Shown here: positions 23,397 to 36,068 of the stretch, piece after piece
Layout of the letters: each line of letters opens with the position of its first letter
Position numbering within the stretch: position 1 is the first letter of the stretch
NCBI GenBank assembly: GCA_963070105.1
Contig: OY718806.1
Location: 3,551,365-3,615,364, forward strand
Reading direction: 5' to 3'
Origin: Litomosoides sigmodontis
Lineage: Eukaryota; Nematoda; Chromadorea; Rhabditida; Onchocercidae
DNA length: 64,000 nucleotides
Translations under genes and position numbers: made by a program
Notes under the pieces: generated by a model
The model's input: the letters and a program-made list of their open reading frames with translations, nothing else
Told to the model about the DNA's origin: nothing
Databases searched by the model: none

Positions 23397-24920
23397 TTGA
23401 TGATTTATTTAATCTCATTTAACTCTTTCATTTCACACAACTAAGATTTGTTTGCTGATTGAAATTTTGAAACGAATTCACTTTTTAAGTTGCTTTTTTT
23501 CCTTGTCTTTAATTCATATAGATTATTATGGTGCTTGCCAAAGTTTTTGTTAGTGGGTGTTTAAACGGGACAGGAGTATTGTTGAAACAGACTGAAAGAA
23601 ACTGTTGCAATAGCTTACAAGGTCTTTGTCTTAATGGATCCTGGAACTCACTTTTGTATTTCTGGAAAATCCCTACTTCTGCTCTTGGCAAACCATCTCA
23701 AAAAATCATCCTTATTTATAGTGCTGTTTTATCAGGCTGTTTTTCTCAGTTTTTATATGATATTGCAGGTTTATGTTTATCTTTACTAGTCATTCTATTG
23801 TTTTGCCACAATGAAATTCTGTTTTAAAGACGTAAAGTTTTTACAATATTTGGTTGTTCTTATCATTACTCAATCTATTCGCCTCGTTTAATTGTTTCAT
23901 CACTTTCTGTATTTACTGATGGAGTCATTATTTAATGGGAGTATTTATGAAGTGTCTGCCAGTGTAATCAAGTATTTTAGTGATTACATTTTGAATTTAC
24001 TGAAAAGTAGTATTCTGATTATTATGAGCTCCCAAGACCTGCGTGTTATTTACCGTAGGGAATTTCAAAGGTTCAAATTTCCATGGTTAATTGTTAATGC
24101 TTGAGTTGAGCGACCAATTGTGGTCTTTTCCGGAATTAACACTATGCCCGAGCTGGCGATTTTTTCTGTCTCATACACTGGTCTATATGGGAACTTATCT
24201 TGCCTAGCTTTTCAGTCCTTGCCCAAATCAGTGAAGATTTTTTATAAAGTGTAGTTGTGAATATTTTGATCTGTTCAGAAAAATTTCCCAGTGTGATATG
24301 TTTTGAGCTGTTATTGCGTATATATGCTGTTGTTCTCTGCTGTTTGTTGCCAGTTTCGCTGTACACAAGAAAATTCTGACTAAAGTTTGTTATTATCCAA
24401 GAATTCTAAAATGAATTACTAAAGTTCTTCGTTCATTGGTCATTTTCTTTTATTTTACTATGGCAAAAGGGTGCTATATAGTTCAGGATTTTCTCTGCTA
24501 TCGAGTTTTATGGAAGCTCTTTTATTGTAACATATGGCATTTTTACCGGAAGAAGAGTTCCCATAGTTTTAATCTGTAACTGATCTGTTGTTTTCAAATA
24601 TTTTGTTATTGGCAAATGCTATAAGTTTGGAACAGATAAGGCAAGTAAAGCTGCGAACTTGTCAAACAAGTTGTGAATATTCATTCTGTTAAAAAGTGAG
24701 AAGCTCTTAGTTGCGAGTATTGTTGCTACTGGTATGAGTGAGTCGTTAGCTGATTTGTCGGATCTGGTAAAGGAAATTTGTGAACCACGTTGAAGTGAGG
24801 GAAGCCGTAAAGTAAAGGAGATTTGCCAGTACTGGTGATGTGTATCTATCTGGCTACAAATCTGTAATCATATGTCTTTGGGATTCTTTCTGGAGTTTCT
24901 CAGACATTTATTTATGTCGT
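23397..24920. other. Downstream or intronic region of the phospholipase gene
   Basis: AT/T-rich, with no convincing exon. It is either the 3' flank or a 1.5-kb intron, depending on whether the island at 24927 belongs to the phospholipase. Confidence 0.4.
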
Positions 24921-24926
24921 CAGGCC

Positions 24927-25126
24927 ATTATGGTGCGCGTCCATTCGACCCCTTCCCCCTCCTCCACCACAGCAACACTCAACTGCTGCACATCACCGAT
25001 TGCGACGAAGACTGCGAACGCTTGGCATGTTGCGTGACCTGTGCACTTGCGGTGCAGCTTTTCTCTTTGCATAGCAGTAGTAAAGTGCTGCGTACGGAAT
25101 GCATCTGTGCTATTTCATCTTATTGA
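24927..25126 (+). CDS. Exon-like GC-rich island, possible alternative 3' exon of the phospholipase
   Basis: After a CGTCAG acceptor the frame GHYGARPFDPFPLLHHSNTQ..., then LLHITDCDEDCERLACCV..., runs to a TGA at 25124. Its base composition is far less AT-rich than the flanks and the sequence looks coding. It joins in phase to the phospholipase exon at 23301 if that exon is cut at GTGG|GTTGTT (about 23376) rather than at CAAACG|GTGGGT. No family match was recognised, and an orphan exon of another gene cannot be excluded. Confidence 0.35.
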
Positions 25127-28100
25127 TGTGTTTGTTGCCGTTTTTGCAAGAGCTCACTGAGCAACTTCTTTCAGCTTTAGTTGACGCGTTCGCGTCCATT
25201 AATTTCCTTTCACTCCTCTCATCAGTTATCGTTCTGTGTAATTGCGTCGATGTTGATAATTGCTGGTTCTGCACTTGCTTTATTACATTAGCATGTGAAT
25301 GCGAAAAGAAGGACAAGGAGTCTAATCAAGATAAATTGTTTACTGTTTCGAATTCTCGAGAATTTTCATGTGCGAGATTCTCCATAGATTTACTAGTCAG
25401 CCATTTTCAATTACGACAAACTTGTGTGACCTGGAACAGTCGATTCATCTGTGCTTGTCACTTGCCTATTCCATTTTCGGGCAAGTGAGGAAACAGATGT
25501 CTCCGCAACGACACTCCGAAATATTTGTTGATAGCTATTAAACTTGTATCAGAGCTGTAATATGAAAGGAGAAAGTTTATTAATCCGTCTCCTGACGCTT
25601 CTTCATTCCCTCTTCACTTTTTTTTGCATCATCTCGCTTCTTCACCATGCTTCCAGCCATTCGTTCCTTTCATTTTCGGTTTGCAAATAGACGTATTTTC
25701 AGGATTTTCCATGATTTTCAGCATTTTCGTGCAGTTGCAGGATAAAATGAATTTGCGCTAAGACGCATCTTTGAGTATTTTCAAAAGGAATTTTCATTTT
25801 ATGATATTAAAGTATTTTCAAAAATTGAGTTCATATATTCAATAAATTCCAATTTTTCAAATTTAATTAATAGTTTATATGAAAAAAAAGTTAAGAGAAA
25901 AGGGTACCTCATTTTCGCTTGCTGAACCGAAATCAATACTATGTATTATTTATGCATGTATATATGAAGAGGAGTATTTCAAAAGCATTAATACCTTAGT
26001 TCCCTTTCATTTAATTCCGCTGGCCAGTGAGGCGTTCTATGTGTAGCACCGCAAATGCACTTCTGCACTTCTCACTTTTTCAGTTTCGTGAACTAGTTTA
26101 TTGCGTGGACGAAGAAATTTTATCTTTATCTCCCCAATTTTTCTTTTAAACTTGCACTTCTTTTTGAAATTTTAAACCGCGAGATTTTTCCAATTTTTAC
26201 TGCTGTTCTTCAAGTTTTTATGATTTGTAAAATTTTAGGTTTACAGTTTTTAAACAATGCCATAATTGTATATCAATGCCCATCTCTGATATCCATGTCT
26301 TATCAGTATTCATTTACAATCATCATTCGTGTTCTCGTCGTAAACAGGCAGCAAGCCTTAGCCTGCTAATGCTCTACCTGAAATATTTTGAAACATAGCA
26401 TTACAAGCTGCAGTAATTTTGAGCGAAATTGATAACATCTGATGGGTTGCTATACCTTTTCATGCTACCTAATCATCACGATTATCTATGCTGTGGATAT
26501 CGAAGATGTAGCTGTGGAAGTGTTGAAGCACGCCGGACACATCCACCTCTCTCCGAAAATACACATCAGACGCCAGGTTGTTTCATGTAAAGAGACCTCA
26601 ACTGGATCGTCATCAGTAACACTGTGCCACCTCCGGAGGTCATCATGGTTTTCAACGTTCTTCTGATTGGGCCGTTAAACTCGTTATACCAAATATTAAA
26701 AAAAAAAAAACAGAAAAGAGAAATGTTGAATTCTAACTTGTAGATATTGAAATTTTCACTCATTTTTCGTTTTCACATAATTCAACGCTCTCCAAAAATC
26801 ATTTCGCATATGTGGAATAATGATTGTTAACAAGATTTTTTCAGCAGCGTAAAAATTAGTACTTTCGAAAGGCTTTTCATCCTCTTACAAATAAACTAAA
26901 TTTAGTACTGAATTGGACGTACCAAGTGAATTTAATAAAAGTTTATTTTTTTACCCTTTTCACTCATTTAATTTCCAACAAATATTGTTGTTATGCATCA
27001 AATACAATTTGTTGTCAGTTTTACCAACCTGATTTTATCCCACTGTCTGAGATTCAAAATTTTTAGTTCAATTATGCGCTTTGTTCAGTGCGTGCTACTC
27101 TTTTCAAATTCAGTTGGTTTGGAGCATAAAATATCGAAGAATCGTAATATCCGTGTCGTCAAATTTAATTATGCTTTTCACCAACGTTTTCATAAAAAAA
27201 AAAAACGTAAATAAATAGACAGAGCAGTGAATCAGTGTAACAGTAGTTTTGCACGTAAATTGGCAGTGTCCAATTAGTTTAGCAAAGCTTTGCATTACTC
27301 TCTCCACGTGTACTGATTCTTCCGTTGCTTTCCAAGCAAACACAAGGCATGTGGTGATTTTGGCAAATTCGAACGAATTGTGCAATTTATTGCTTTAGAA
27401 GGAACTGTGTGAAAATGTTTAATTTGAGATTAACTATCAGTTAGGTGTTAAAATTATTACAATTGGTAAAATTGACGTTGCTTATTGTAAACTGTCGATA
27501 TTGAATATCAGTAGTAGTTGTAATAGGTTTGCTGTTTCCCCTTTCATGTCTTAATTTGATCTCTTCAATTCAGTTTCTTTTGTTGTTGATTAAGAGAGAA
27601 TTTTTTGGCATGCCTTGTAATATGTTGCAAATAAAAAAGTTGAGCAAGCGACATGACAATTTTCTATGGCAATTTCCTCACACTTAAACAGCAAATGAGC
27701 ACGACCGGAATGGACATTTTACTTTGCAATAAACTAAGCACTCTGAGTTGAAATTTCTATTTTGACAGATTGACGTTGCTGTGATGGATACTCCTTCTCT
27801 CATGGATTTGTTAAATATTGAGTCTCACATATGTTGCAATTTCACGCTCTTGTCGTATTTTCATGACATCCAATCCAATAATTTCTATTTATGAAATTAG
27901 ACTAATTTGGTAAGTTAAATTTTATAAAAGTTAACGGGTGCATGTTAACCGGCATAACAGGTATCAAAATGATATGAAACGAATTATTTATATGATCTAG
28001 GTGATGATAGTAAAGGTTATTCTAGAAATAATAGCACCTGCAAATGGATTGATCGGAATATTTCAAGATCATTACTATTTTTTATCATTATCGGTCGATC

Positions 28101-29089
28101 GGCAATGCGCAAGTACACTTAACGTTTGTTGCATGAATTGCTGGTCCTTCTGCAATTCATAAAAATAATAAATTGGCTTATGAAGAAGAAATAATTTGTC
28201 ATATTAATTTGATATTTACTATCTAACGAGGAAAAATTTCCTCGATTGCTTTATTTTTGTTTTCTCAACACAACTGCTATCAACAGATCGAAAATTTCTG
28301 GCTTAAAATGACATTTTGAACTGTTAAACTTTGACTGAAGGAGGCATTGTTATAAATAGATTATGGTGAATGATGCAAGTGAGAGTGAGACTACTTTTGT
28401 TGTAATTTACCAAAGGAGAAAATAGGTATTGCAGTTGCACTGAATATGATCTCTGAGGATTCATGCTAGATTAGACTGGACCTTTTCGTTCATACGTCCA
28501 TACCACATCCAGAGAGAAGTAGAATATGAAAATATTTTTTATCTTAAAGTTAAAAGTGATGTCGGCTGTCCGTCATTATTAACGACCGCAATAATGTCCA
28601 CTTCATTCAATATGCACATACATGGTTGCTTTCACATTTATTCCCTCAACAATTCGCATCGTAGCAATTTATTGTTCATTTCAAGCTTCTCCTCAATTTT
28701 AAATTTCTCTCAAGTTTGAAATTTTTGAGCTATTGCCTTTATTTCAACAAGTAATGAATTAGAATTTTCAACTTATTGTTCTCAATCTTCTTGTTATCGT
28801 AATTCGTCAACATTTGAGATTTTCAAAGCGATAACACCGGTTGAATAACTTCAACAATTTCGCCCCTTCTTTGTTTAAATCTCTCACATTTTGTTTTCTT
28901 AAATTTGAAATCCCATAATTAAAATAATTCTAAATTGTGAAAAAAGCATTCTTTGTCAATCAAATAATAGATTCTACAGTAATTATTGTTAACACGCTAT
29001 TTACTTTCCAATAAGTTTTACGCTCTAATCTTCTTCGAATTGCTAGCTTCCAGGTTTCATGTTTTTTTTTTTGTTGGGGGATTTCGTTT
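25127..29089. other. AT-rich gene-poor stretch
   Basis: About 4 kb without a supportable gene, RNA or repeat. One frame near 26478-26576 (AVDIEDVAVEVLKHAGHIHL) ends at a possible donor but has no acceptor, so it is not called. Confidence 0.4.
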
Positions 29090-29386
29090 TTATTCTAAAA
29101 ATTCTGGATCCGAAAATTTTTTGTACATAATGTATATAAAAGCAAATACAGCAAAGCACGAAGAAAGTAATGCGAAAATATTTACAGCATAAGTGACAGA
29201 ATAAACAATAAATTCTCCACAATCTCTCAATAGCTCCATGCTGAATCGCATTTTCATACTACGAAGCAATTCACGCAAGTGAAAACCTCGCTTAACTTCA
29301 ACTTCAACAGCCTTCGGAGGCTCAGGCACAGCCTTCGGAGGCTCAGGCTTTTTTTCGCCTTGAGGTTTTTTCTTGCGACGAGCCAT
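29090..29386 (-). CDS. Small single-exon membrane protein, Lys/Pro-rich N terminus (98 aa)
   Basis: A complete frame from ATG to stop. Residues 1-32 are basic and proline-rich with a direct repeat PEPPKAV/PEPPKAV (an 18-bp-scale DNA duplication at about 29311-29349). Residues 33-58 are an amphipathic region (GFHLRELLRSMKMRFSMELL). One strong membrane span (~62-92, VNIFALLSSCFAVFAFIYIM) is followed by a short polar tail KKFSDPEFLE. Charge favours a cytosolic N terminus. It is flanked by long AT-rich gene-free DNA, which makes the composition bias more convincing. The family was not recognised. Confidence 0.5.
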   Translation of the reverse strand: MARRKKKPQGEKKPEPPKAVPEPPKAVEVEVKRGFHLRELLRSMKMRFSMELLRDCGEFIVYSVTYAVNIFALLSSCFAVFAFIYIMYKKFSDPEFLE

Positions 29387-32264
29387 TGCTCACAGCTGAA
29401 AACCATCTAAGACTTCGATCAGAAAACTAAATTAATCGTAGGAGCATGAAGTAATGGATGGATTGTATGGGTTCCAATTCTCTGTTTCCGTTGCTAAGTG
29501 TATTCTACGAGCATCATTAGATCATCATTTGCGCGCTTTGATGAAGGATAAGGAATAAGGAGCATGCAAAATTTTTGATTTCTTAATGAATACGAAATAT
29601 TTCGAAATCTTACTGGAAGGACATGAGATATGAATTTTGCTTCTTCCGAGAACTTCAAAATGAATTGAGATTTGTTGAAATGCAAGGTGGCTAATGTGAT
29701 GATGGTATATAGCGTTGTGTTAGCTTGTTATTCGTCCACTTCTTTCACTAGTCATATTTGTTAAACATTGACAAACTATCAGCTTTCATTGCAAATCAGA
29801 CACAGCTAAACTATTTGCATCAATCCTAATTTCGTTGAAATCCAATTGCATTTATTTGCTTACATATTACCTATTGCAAGCAGTGTAGCTTTCTTCTGAT
29901 CAGATTTCGGTATTTCAGGCATCACCTACCGATTCTTGCTGCACATATCCCCTAAACTTTAAACCTTTATCATATTCTGTAACCCGCCTATATTCGTTCT
30001 ATATTTGATCAGGATCACTTTTGTCATCTCATGATATCCTTTCAACTGCAGTGATATTCGGATTAACATGTCGTTTTTATGTCTCAAAATCACCTGAAAT
30101 TTCAATCACTTCTTTTATTTGTAAGCTGTATCTCATAACACGCTGGTTGGTATGTTTTGTAATTCATTTCTGTAATTTTATTACGGTAACTCAATAATTT
30201 CCTCATTTTGATAATTAGGTAATCTGTAAGTTTTACTACGTAGTTGATCCTTTAATTTTTGGAATTTTCTCCAATATAATTTTCGTACGACTCCTGATCT
30301 TGTCTTATTCATCCTTTGACCTCTGGCAGTAATAACGATATTAATCTTCCAGCCTTCTTTTTTTAACAGTTTCTTCCTATTCGCAACCTATAACACACCT
30401 CGTGCAAGGCATGTAACTATTGAATGGTATTTTACTCCTTTCTTTTCTTTTTTTAAAAAAATTTTAACTCTAATGGCTCAAAAAAAAGGAAAAAAAATGT
30501 AGATGAAATTTTATAGACTGTGAAGTCGAAAAGTGTGAAGTACGTTTGTGACTAAAACTCACGTCTAGAAAAAAAGGCTGGCGCAGAATGTCTTCATGGG
30601 TGAGTCATCAGTCAATCTTACCGTATCTAAAATATGAGCTCCCTGTAATTTCGTTCCTCTCTGTTTGCCTTATCGGAATGCTAACGACCGATTCCATTAC
30701 AGTGCCGACAAAATAAGCGGCACTTCACTCACACATTTTTTTTGTTAATTATTGCGGATAAACGTTATTGAAGTTCCTCGCAAATATTGCCGAAATTCGC
30801 CGTATATCACTAAGAAAGGCATATTGAAAATTTTTTAATTAAGGTATTGTTCCACTGATTACGTCAGAATGATTCAATTCAATGAATGCGTTTTTTTCTT
30901 TTCTCCCCAGTTCCTTTATTATAGTTTGATGGAATTGCTTCTGATACTTCACGACTGGTACTGTTTTTCGAAAAGCTCAGATTATAGTAAACAAAATTTT
31001 CATTCATATTTTTAAAAACATTGTATTAATTCGTGTTGTATTATGATATTATTTCTTCAACAAAAAAACTACCTGACTTTTTTGTTCCCTCTTTTCTTCT
31101 CATTCATTAAACTGCTAATTGATCAAACATTTCAAAGCAAGTTTTCATCCTACAGTTTGGATTGTCAATTAAAACGATTGAGTGTGGCTTCGATGACTTA
31201 TCGAAATTTGTTATAAATTTTAAGTAGCGTTATGCATAAAAGCACGTTAAAATGATCCTCTAAGTACTTTCTATAATTTCGTTTCCCTTACAGAGAACTT
31301 ATTTATCTTTTAACACAATTAATCAATCAGTGTATTTTGCCATCTGTTTAAGTCTAAATGGAGCATTCTACGCTTCTCTAAATTTTAATTACATTAAAGT
31401 TTACTCCATTTATCACATGTCAAATTTTGGAAATGCAAAACACTCTTGCATAATTATTTCTGTGCTTTTTTTTTCTCAAATAATTTCGAATTAATATGAT
31501 AAGAATTGTTGAAAAAATTGTATGAATTCAAATGAATCGCACAAATTTGATCAATTCAAAATGCACCATCGAATAAATGCATTGGCAAAATAATGTCAAT
31601 TGTTATTCATCATTATTTTTTTGTAATTATTGATTAAATTTCAGTAAATTCGTTGTGTACTTTGTGTGATGGATAATAATTTGTATGAGGCTATCAAGCA
31701 GTTCAATTTCCAATTTTGTTCATTTATTAGAAATAAGCAATTGCCTTGACTGAAGAGTATTGACCATCACAAGTACTTATTCTCTTCCTACTACACCGAG
31801 ATATCGACCGATATGTTCCTTTTTAGAACTCTCTGATGTTTTGTTCCTCACACACTCTTTTGCTTATTGTTATTTAGTTCCTTAGTCTGTTAGCCTTATC
31901 ACATTTTTCCTCTAAATTTTCCATTCAAAATTTTTTTACGAAATTCTGAAAATGAGAAGTTTGTTTGGACAACTCACTTGCTTTTTCCATTATTAGTATC
32001 TTTTTTTTTCGTTCAGATACCCATTTGGTAAATTTTGATTTAAATATTTTTTGAAAACTCATTATGAATTACTAATAATAAAAAATTTGCAATTCTTGCG
32101 TAAATGCGGATAAAGCGTGCTATTGTTTCCCACTTATTTTGCCTGTAACATGCATTTCTTTCTTTTAAAGCCAAGGCTTAAATGAATTTCTGAAAAATTC
32201 GGTGAAAATCCATTTGAAGCTCGACCAGTGTTATTGAGGTTTCTGGAAATTTGAATAACTTTCG
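29387..32264. other. AT-rich gene-poor stretch
   Basis: Very AT-rich, with long T and A runs and dense stops in all frames. No gene, RNA or repeat array recognised. Confidence 0.5.
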
Positions 32265-34302
32265 ATGAAATTAGGATTTGCCATACTGCTATTACTCAGC
32301 TGTATCACAAGTACATTGCAGGTCAGGCTATTTTATATTTTATTTCTTAAATATACAACTGATTGTTCGTTTTGTGAAATCGATAAAAAATGATTTGAAT
32401 AATGGAGAGGAGGAAGTTCAGCCACTTTGTCAGGATTGAAATTTGAAGCCATGAAATGTAAATTCACACCTTTCTACCTTTTGAAGATATGCGATTACAT
32501 AACATTGGTGAAGTGCTTCATAAATATCTTGGATGAATGGGCATGGACATTGTATGAATTGAAAGACAATGTCGTTACAATCAATGAAAATCAGTGTGAG
32601 CACCTAAGGCAGCTCGATTTATGCATCGAAGTAAGCCTTTATTACTTTCAGTTCTGTGAGCCCTCTCAGTCAGATCCACGAAAAAACTGCAATTACGCAA
32701 CACGCAAATATTTCAGAATCCTTTGCACTTCCTACCTCATCTGCTTTTACACAGCAAGATAGTAGCACGTATTATCTGAATTGATATTTAGCAATTAGTA
32801 AGTAAATTAATTTCGTGAAAGCTCCAATAAAATAGTTCTTCTTTCTTTTTTTGAAGGATAGAGGAGCAGGCGTGAATGATACCGTTAAAAACGATGCTTT
32901 AACAGGTAACAGGTAGTTTGAAAATTGAATAGTTAACAGATGAATGAAATGGATAAGCAAATATATAGCCATTTTAGTAAATATGAAAAAAGTGCAAAAA
33001 CGAAGTATGCAACAAGCAGATTCATACGATAGCAAACAGACAGCGACTGTTTGTAGAAAAATTCAGCATTAAAGCCAACAAAACGTTTAAGCTATCCTCC
33101 CAACTTGGAATGCGAAGTGTATGAGATATCAAGTAAGATATTCATCACATTCTTTGTTTTCAGGATACCGGACCAATTAAGCATGAATGCGAGCATAATG
33201 AAATTGTCGCTGCGTCAAACACAGTGAGCGATCTGTTGATACATCGAAAAAATTCAGGCAGCTTCTTGAGGAGTTACTATCTTCTGACATATGCTTGTTC
33301 ACAGGTTGGTTAGTTATTTAACTTTAGCATAACTTTCCATTTAATTAAATTTACTAACAGAATTCTTCTCTCATAAAAGTAGAAACTGTGTACAGACAGT
33401 TTCTTACTGCTATTTTATTGCGTATTAGATAAGCACATTGAAGTATCAGATTTCATTCTACTCCCATCTTAATTCCTAATGAAATTCTAAATGCATTTTT
33501 TTTTACCTGATAGGAAGGGCAGCAGATACTAAGAGAGCATCGTGAATGTTTGACAGAAGAACGGATCGGTGAAATGACACTGAGTGCTGGAACTTATTTG
33601 TCAGAAAAATTTCTTGACCATCCTGATGATCAGGTTGGCATTTGATGGAACAGTAGATTGCAGCAAGTTTGTTATAAAGAAATGCCATGTGTCACTAATT
33701 ACAAATGTCAAATCTTTCACTTAATTCAATTGTTAATTCAATAAGAAAATTTTACTTGCCAGTTTATATTTGATATTTTAGGTTTGCCGAGAAGTAAACG
33801 AAAAATTGCAAGAATATATCAGTGCAATGAGGGGAATTTGTCGATCAGAAAGTGCGCAAGTAATCATGTGTAAAAGCTTAAGGAACATGTTCAAGGTGAT
33901 GCATTAGTCAGTGTCGGTGTCATTAATGTCAAAATTTATCTGTAAGAGAGGAGGATATTTTCTGACAAATTTTGATAATAATTCCATCTGACTTTACACT
34001 TTCTTTTCCAGGGTTTGCATGCAGATAAGTTGCACTCCTGTAATTTCGACTGCAACATTCCGCAGCTGGACGAAATGGCCGAGCCAAGATTGGCCTCCTC
34101 AAAGATAGATCGTCAAGGAGCAGTAAACGGAATAGCCAGAGAAGATGGCTTAATTCCTGAAGCAGTTAATGAGCATGCCGCTGCTGCAGTAACCGCAGAT
34201 GGTAGCGCACCGGAAAGTCATTCGCTAAACTCTTCCTCTCCTCAATCGATATGTCTCGTTCACTCCGTTTTTCTCCTATTCATAACCATCATTTTCTCAT
34301 GA
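32265..34302 (+). CDS. Secreted cysteine-rich protein, probable GPI anchor (6 exons, about 306 aa)
   Basis: Exon 1 starts at 32265 and encodes a signal peptide (MKLGFAILLLLSCITST). Later exons are 32422-32630, 33164-33304, 33514-33633, 33782-33895 and 34012-34302 (TGA). Exons 2-6 join in phase 0. Exon 1 must leave in phase 1, most simply at ACAA|GTACAT (32310), not at the better-looking CAG|GTCAGG. Mature cysteines are regularly scattered (KICDY, VKCFI, NQCEHL, DLCIE, HECEH, TYACSQ, RECLTE, QVCREV, GICRSE, MCKSL, HSCNFDCNI), consistent with a disulphide-bonded helical extracellular domain like the nematode DUF19/T20D4.11 group; that assignment is a guess. The C terminus has a small-residue stretch (HSLNSSSPQS) followed by a hydrophobic tail to the stop (VHSVFLLFITIIFS), the layout of a GPI signal. 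Confidence 0.72.
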
Positions 34303-34492
34303 AAGCCATTTACGTAGGTAATTCGTTCGCTCTCTCAAATTTATTTGATATTGTAAGTATAGCATTCTGTTACTCTGCCGATATCATATTTTTCAAGCTT
34401 ATACAATTAACTGCAGGCATTTTTAAATTTCACCGAAGATAACTGTCCTAAATTTTCACATTTCAGTCCGATTCTTTAAATTATTTTATCCT

Positions 34493-34728
34493 AATGTTTG
34501 ACAGAAGTACGAATAGGTGAGATAAGCACTGGAACTTGTTTATCTCATTTATACTTAATGTACTTGAACGACGACGTGCAGCTTGTACATAAGTATCCTA
34601 CGATCACCGAGATGACTCGAATTGCTCTCACAAACGTGGGGTTTTACACTGCGAAGTGGCCGTCAGCAATGCTTAAAAAAATCACTGCTTCAAATGCGTC
34701 TTCAACTTCACCATCGTTTGAAAATTAA
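34493..34728 (+). pseudogene. Decayed copy of exon 4 of the upstream secreted-protein gene
   Basis: AATGTTTGACAGAAG at 34493 and about 50 following bases are a near match to 33544-33604 in exon 4. The encoded TEVRIGEISTGTCLS corresponds to TEERIGEMTLSAGTYLS, with a 6-base deletion. The frame stays open to 34728 but soon loses similarity (YLNDDVQ versus LDHPDDQ), and there is no exon 1-3 equivalent. It is best read as a tandem partial duplication in decay; it could be an exon of a second diverged paralogue. Confidence 0.55.
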
Positions 34729-36068
34729 GTGAACTGTTTGGTTGGAAGATTTTGGGATTTCGGATACGAAGCTGGTGGCTGTTGACTGAACTAATTGTGC
34801 TGAACCATTTATCCACGACACAACTTTCCAATAATTTCCATGCTAGACATAGCTTATCAAAATATCAAATCGAACTCATTGATCAATTTTTCGCCTCTCT
34901 TTTTCGGACTTAAATCTAGTTCTTGCTGTCTTTCACTTTATATTACAGTTTTTTCCCCCTTTCGCGCATGTTGAACAACAGTTTCTTGCCCTTTCGTCAC
35001 ATCATTTCCTCAAAAATCATTTTTCCCTTTTCTCTTCATGAGCATACAATTGTGTGTGTGTGTGTGTGTGTGTGTGCTTCGAAAACAGCTACAGCGTTTG
35101 TGTCCTAGAACTGTTTAGTTTAAAGAGAATTTGCAGTGCACTCGCTTTTTCACGACCGTCCTACCACAGGACAAAAATATTACCTAATGATTTGAAAACT
35201 CCAGTAATCGTCAACTTAGTTCTAAACCGTTTTTTTAATTGTTATGTCTTAGATGTCATGAAAACTCCTTTAAACTAATTTTTGCTTTAGTACGTTCGAT
35301 TTGGAGATGGAGTAAGATATAAATTTTTACATTTTTTGGAAATTTTGTGATTTATGTATACATTTTTATGGATGGCGTAACAAAAACGGTACAATCAAGC
35401 AAGGAAAGCATGACGTCAGAAAATCTAAATGAAAGGAGATGATAAATGAACTGAAAGGAGAAGCAAAAACAATACAGTGACTAATACTAGCGAAATAGGA
35501 AATTTATTGAAAAGCAATAATTGTGGAGTATCTTCCACTCAACAACAGCGTGAAGTTAAAACTGGACTGGAATTCCCGACATGAGCTCCTAATGAAAGAG
35601 AAACAGCTTGAAATCAATAGAAAGGAACTTCGTAAAGCAAACAGAAACTGTTGTTATTTCTGTACACTCTTCGATAAAGAGATAAGCAGTCTTTTCGAAA
35701 GGAAACAAAACAGTGCGACACGATTAACGCGTTGTTGATCGATTGGTACACTCAACAACACCTTGAGAATATAAGGATAACAATGCACTTTCAAAGATTA
35801 ATGACGCATATAATATGAAGTAGATTCGGAGAAAAAAAACATATATTTATGGTAAAGTATATTGGAAAATAAATTACTAAATTCAATGAAAACAAAACAC
35901 CGGGTATCAAACCCTAATCGACATTTGTAAATGCCTAACGACGAATTAGACATTGAAGAATTTTTTTGTGTCTCTGTTTTGATTGCTGTTGTTGTCGTGT
36001 GTACCGTTATTTTATTAATTAAATCTTTTTTATCTATTTTTTTACTAATTAAAATCGAGTAGTCATGT
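34729..36068. other. Intergenic with a short (TG)n tract
   Basis: A TG array lies at 35051-35076. No supported gene; small frames near 35523 and 35798 have no family features and the latter overlaps the 3' end of the Kelch gene. Confidence 0.5.
35051..35076. repeat. (TG)n microsatellite
   Basis: About 26 bp of TG dinucleotide. Confidence 0.95.

Noticed and set aside
26442..26666. Plus-strand frame with a good donor after HIRRQ
   Set aside because: No acceptor upstream in a usable position and no family match; left as unexplained.
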